DNA of 64,000 nt from assembly GCA_018881555.1 (NCBI GenBank), contig JACAXG010000091.1, forward strand, positions 1,000,269 to 1,064,268, in the 5' to 3' direction. Within the stretch, counting starts at the first letter, position 1, and the number at the start of each line of letters is the position of its first letter. Shown here in pieces: positions 62,669 through 64,000 of the stretch. The notes under the pieces were generated by a model that was not told the origin of the DNA, did no database searches, and saw only the letters and a program-made list of their open reading frames with translations. The position numbers and the translations under genes are program-made. Source of the stretch: Amblyornis subalaris (lineage: Eukaryota; Chordata; Aves; Passeriformes; Ptilonorhynchidae).

Positions 62669-63024
62669 GGCCGCCCCGCTCAGGCCGCCGCCCGCCGCAT
62701 GGCCCCGGCCGCCGCGGGACCCCCGAGCCGGCCCGGGGCCGCCGCCGGGGCCACCTGCCTTTAGCTGGCCGCCGCCGCCGCCGGGCCCTCCCCCGCCGCC
62801 GCCCCGCCGGGCCGGCCCGCCCCGCCGTACCTGGCCCCCGCCCCCGGGGCTCCGCGGGACGGGGCGGGCGCCCGAGGGGCCGCGCGGGGCTGCGGCGGCG
62901 GCGGCGGCGGCGCCGGAGGGGATGCGGGGTGGGTGTCCTGCTGTGGGAGCGCTCTGGATAGGGGACCCTACTGGGGATGGGGAGAGGGAGGAGAGTGGCC
63001 CGGGCACGGCGTGTGGGGCATCCT

Positions 63025-63275
63025 GAGGATCCCAAACTGCATCCCAAACCCCATCCCAACTGTACCCCAAACCCCATCCCAACTGCATCTCAACTGCATC
63101 CCAAACCCCATCCCAACTGCATCCCAACGGCATCCCAAACCACATCCCAAATCGCATCCCAAATCACATCCCAATTGCATCCCAAACCGCATCCCAAACC
63201 AAATCGCATCCCAAACCACGTCACTGCTTCCCAAACTGCATCCTAAACCGCATCCCAACCTGCATCCCACACCAC
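63025..63275. repeat. CATCCCAAAC-type tandem repeat
   Basis: About twenty degenerate units of 10-13 bases (CATCCCAAACTG, CATCCCAACTG, CATCCCAAATCG) lie upstream of the KCNQ4 CpG island. Confidence 0.85.
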
Positions 63276-63732
63276 ACCCCAAGCAGAGGATGTGGAGCAC
63301 CCTGGAGTGAGGTTGGGCCTCCCAACCCCCATGGGATGGAGCATCTCCGGAGCAGCTGGAGCATCCCGCCCCCATCCATCCTCCTCAGGCTCAGCCTTGA
63401 GCCAGGCTCCGAGTGCTTCCCAACCAACACCCAAGGCCCTTTGCTCTTCCACCTCGCTCCCCTCAGCTCCCGCCAGCACATCGGGAAACCGAGGCAGGCT
63501 TGGGAATCCCCTTTCCAAGCAAAGCCGGGGGCCCATCCCAGCTGTATCCGCGAGCTCTCGCACCTTCGGAGAATCCGGGTGCCCCCACCCCACCCCTCTG
63601 GGTGCCCAGGGCTTGNTCTCCCGGAGCGGAGACCAAATTCCGTGAATTATTCAGTGGCAGGCAGAGATCCTGGCACGGCGCGGGCCCTGGTGAGCACTGC
63701 GGGATTTGGGAGGTCTCGGGAATCACACACGA

Positions 63733-64000
63733 AATAAACAGACGATTTTATTTACTGTGAGGAACAACCCCTTCCTTAAGGATGCCGCCAAAACCCCAGA
63801 TGAGAGCAGTGGAGGCTGAAATCCTGGAAATCCAGACTAAATTCCTCCCTCCATCCCTAACCCCTGCATGCCCCAAAAATGTGCTCCCCGGAGCATCCCC
63901 CCGGCTCGTCCGGCCCCAATCCCGGCAGACGCTCCAGAGGGAGCACCCTGACCTTCATCCCGCTGCCCTCGGTGCGGCACATTCCCCTCGCTGGAGGTTT
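63733..64000 (-). other. Probable 3' end of a minus-strand neighbour gene
   Basis: Opposed poly(A) hexamers: AATAAA on the plus strand at 63733-63738, and AATAAA on the minus strand at 63752-63747. Sequence from 63753 to the window end is lower in GC and has no coding frame, as for a 3' UTR. In human NFYC lies directly upstream of KCNQ4 in the same orientation, so a minus-strand NFYC tail is the best guess. No protein of it is in the window. Confidence 0.4.

Overview
The window is vertebrate nuclear DNA, most likely from a bird microchromosome. The reasons are very high GC, very short introns (the 71-exon collagen gene fits in about 20 kb), many C-rich or G-rich minisatellites, no interspersed transposon that I recognise, and proteins that align closely with remembered human orthologues. 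Single N bases are scattered through the assembly. Nothing looks prokaryotic or viral. Gene names come from recalled protein families and known human gene order; no search was run.

Layout. 1-3915 (+): 3' end of ADGRB2 (BAI2), from intracellular loop 3 and TM6-TM7 to the PDZ-binding tail. 3916-7440: intergenic. 7440-28150 (+): COL16A1, with a CpG-island promoter, one probable noncoding exon and 70 coding exons that sum to an intact 1607-codon frame. 28700-32163 (+): PEF1, five exons, with a CCAAT/CRE promoter. 32164-34060: intergenic, holding an 820-bp AT-rich satellite-like block where mammals carry HCRTR1. 34067-42850 (-): TINAGL1, 11 coding exons, a secreted cathepsin-like protein whose nucleophile position is Ser. 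42860-47350: intergenic plus the KCNQ4 3' side, with a 7 x 39-bp minisatellite. 47355-62668 (-): KCNQ4, 14 constitutive exons (686 codons) plus two candidate 45-bp cassette exons. 62930-64000: spacer, then opposed poly(A) signals, probably the 3' end of a minus-strand neighbour (NFYC would fit human order).

The genes are independent single-copy loci, not an operon-like system. COL16A1 and TINAGL1 make extracellular-matrix proteins, ADGRB2 is an adhesion GPCR, PEF1 a Ca2+ adaptor and KCNQ4 a voltage-gated K+ channel. ADGRB2-COL16A1-PEF1-TINAGL1 matches human 1p35.2 without HCRTR1. The TINAGL1-KCNQ4 junction joins segments that lie about 9 Mb apart in human, so a rearrangement breakpoint falls near 43-47 kb. 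I see no wholly new biological system. The best leads are the KCNQ4 cassette exons, the HCRTR1-position AT block and a thrice-repeated 15-bp palindrome in a COL16A1 intron.
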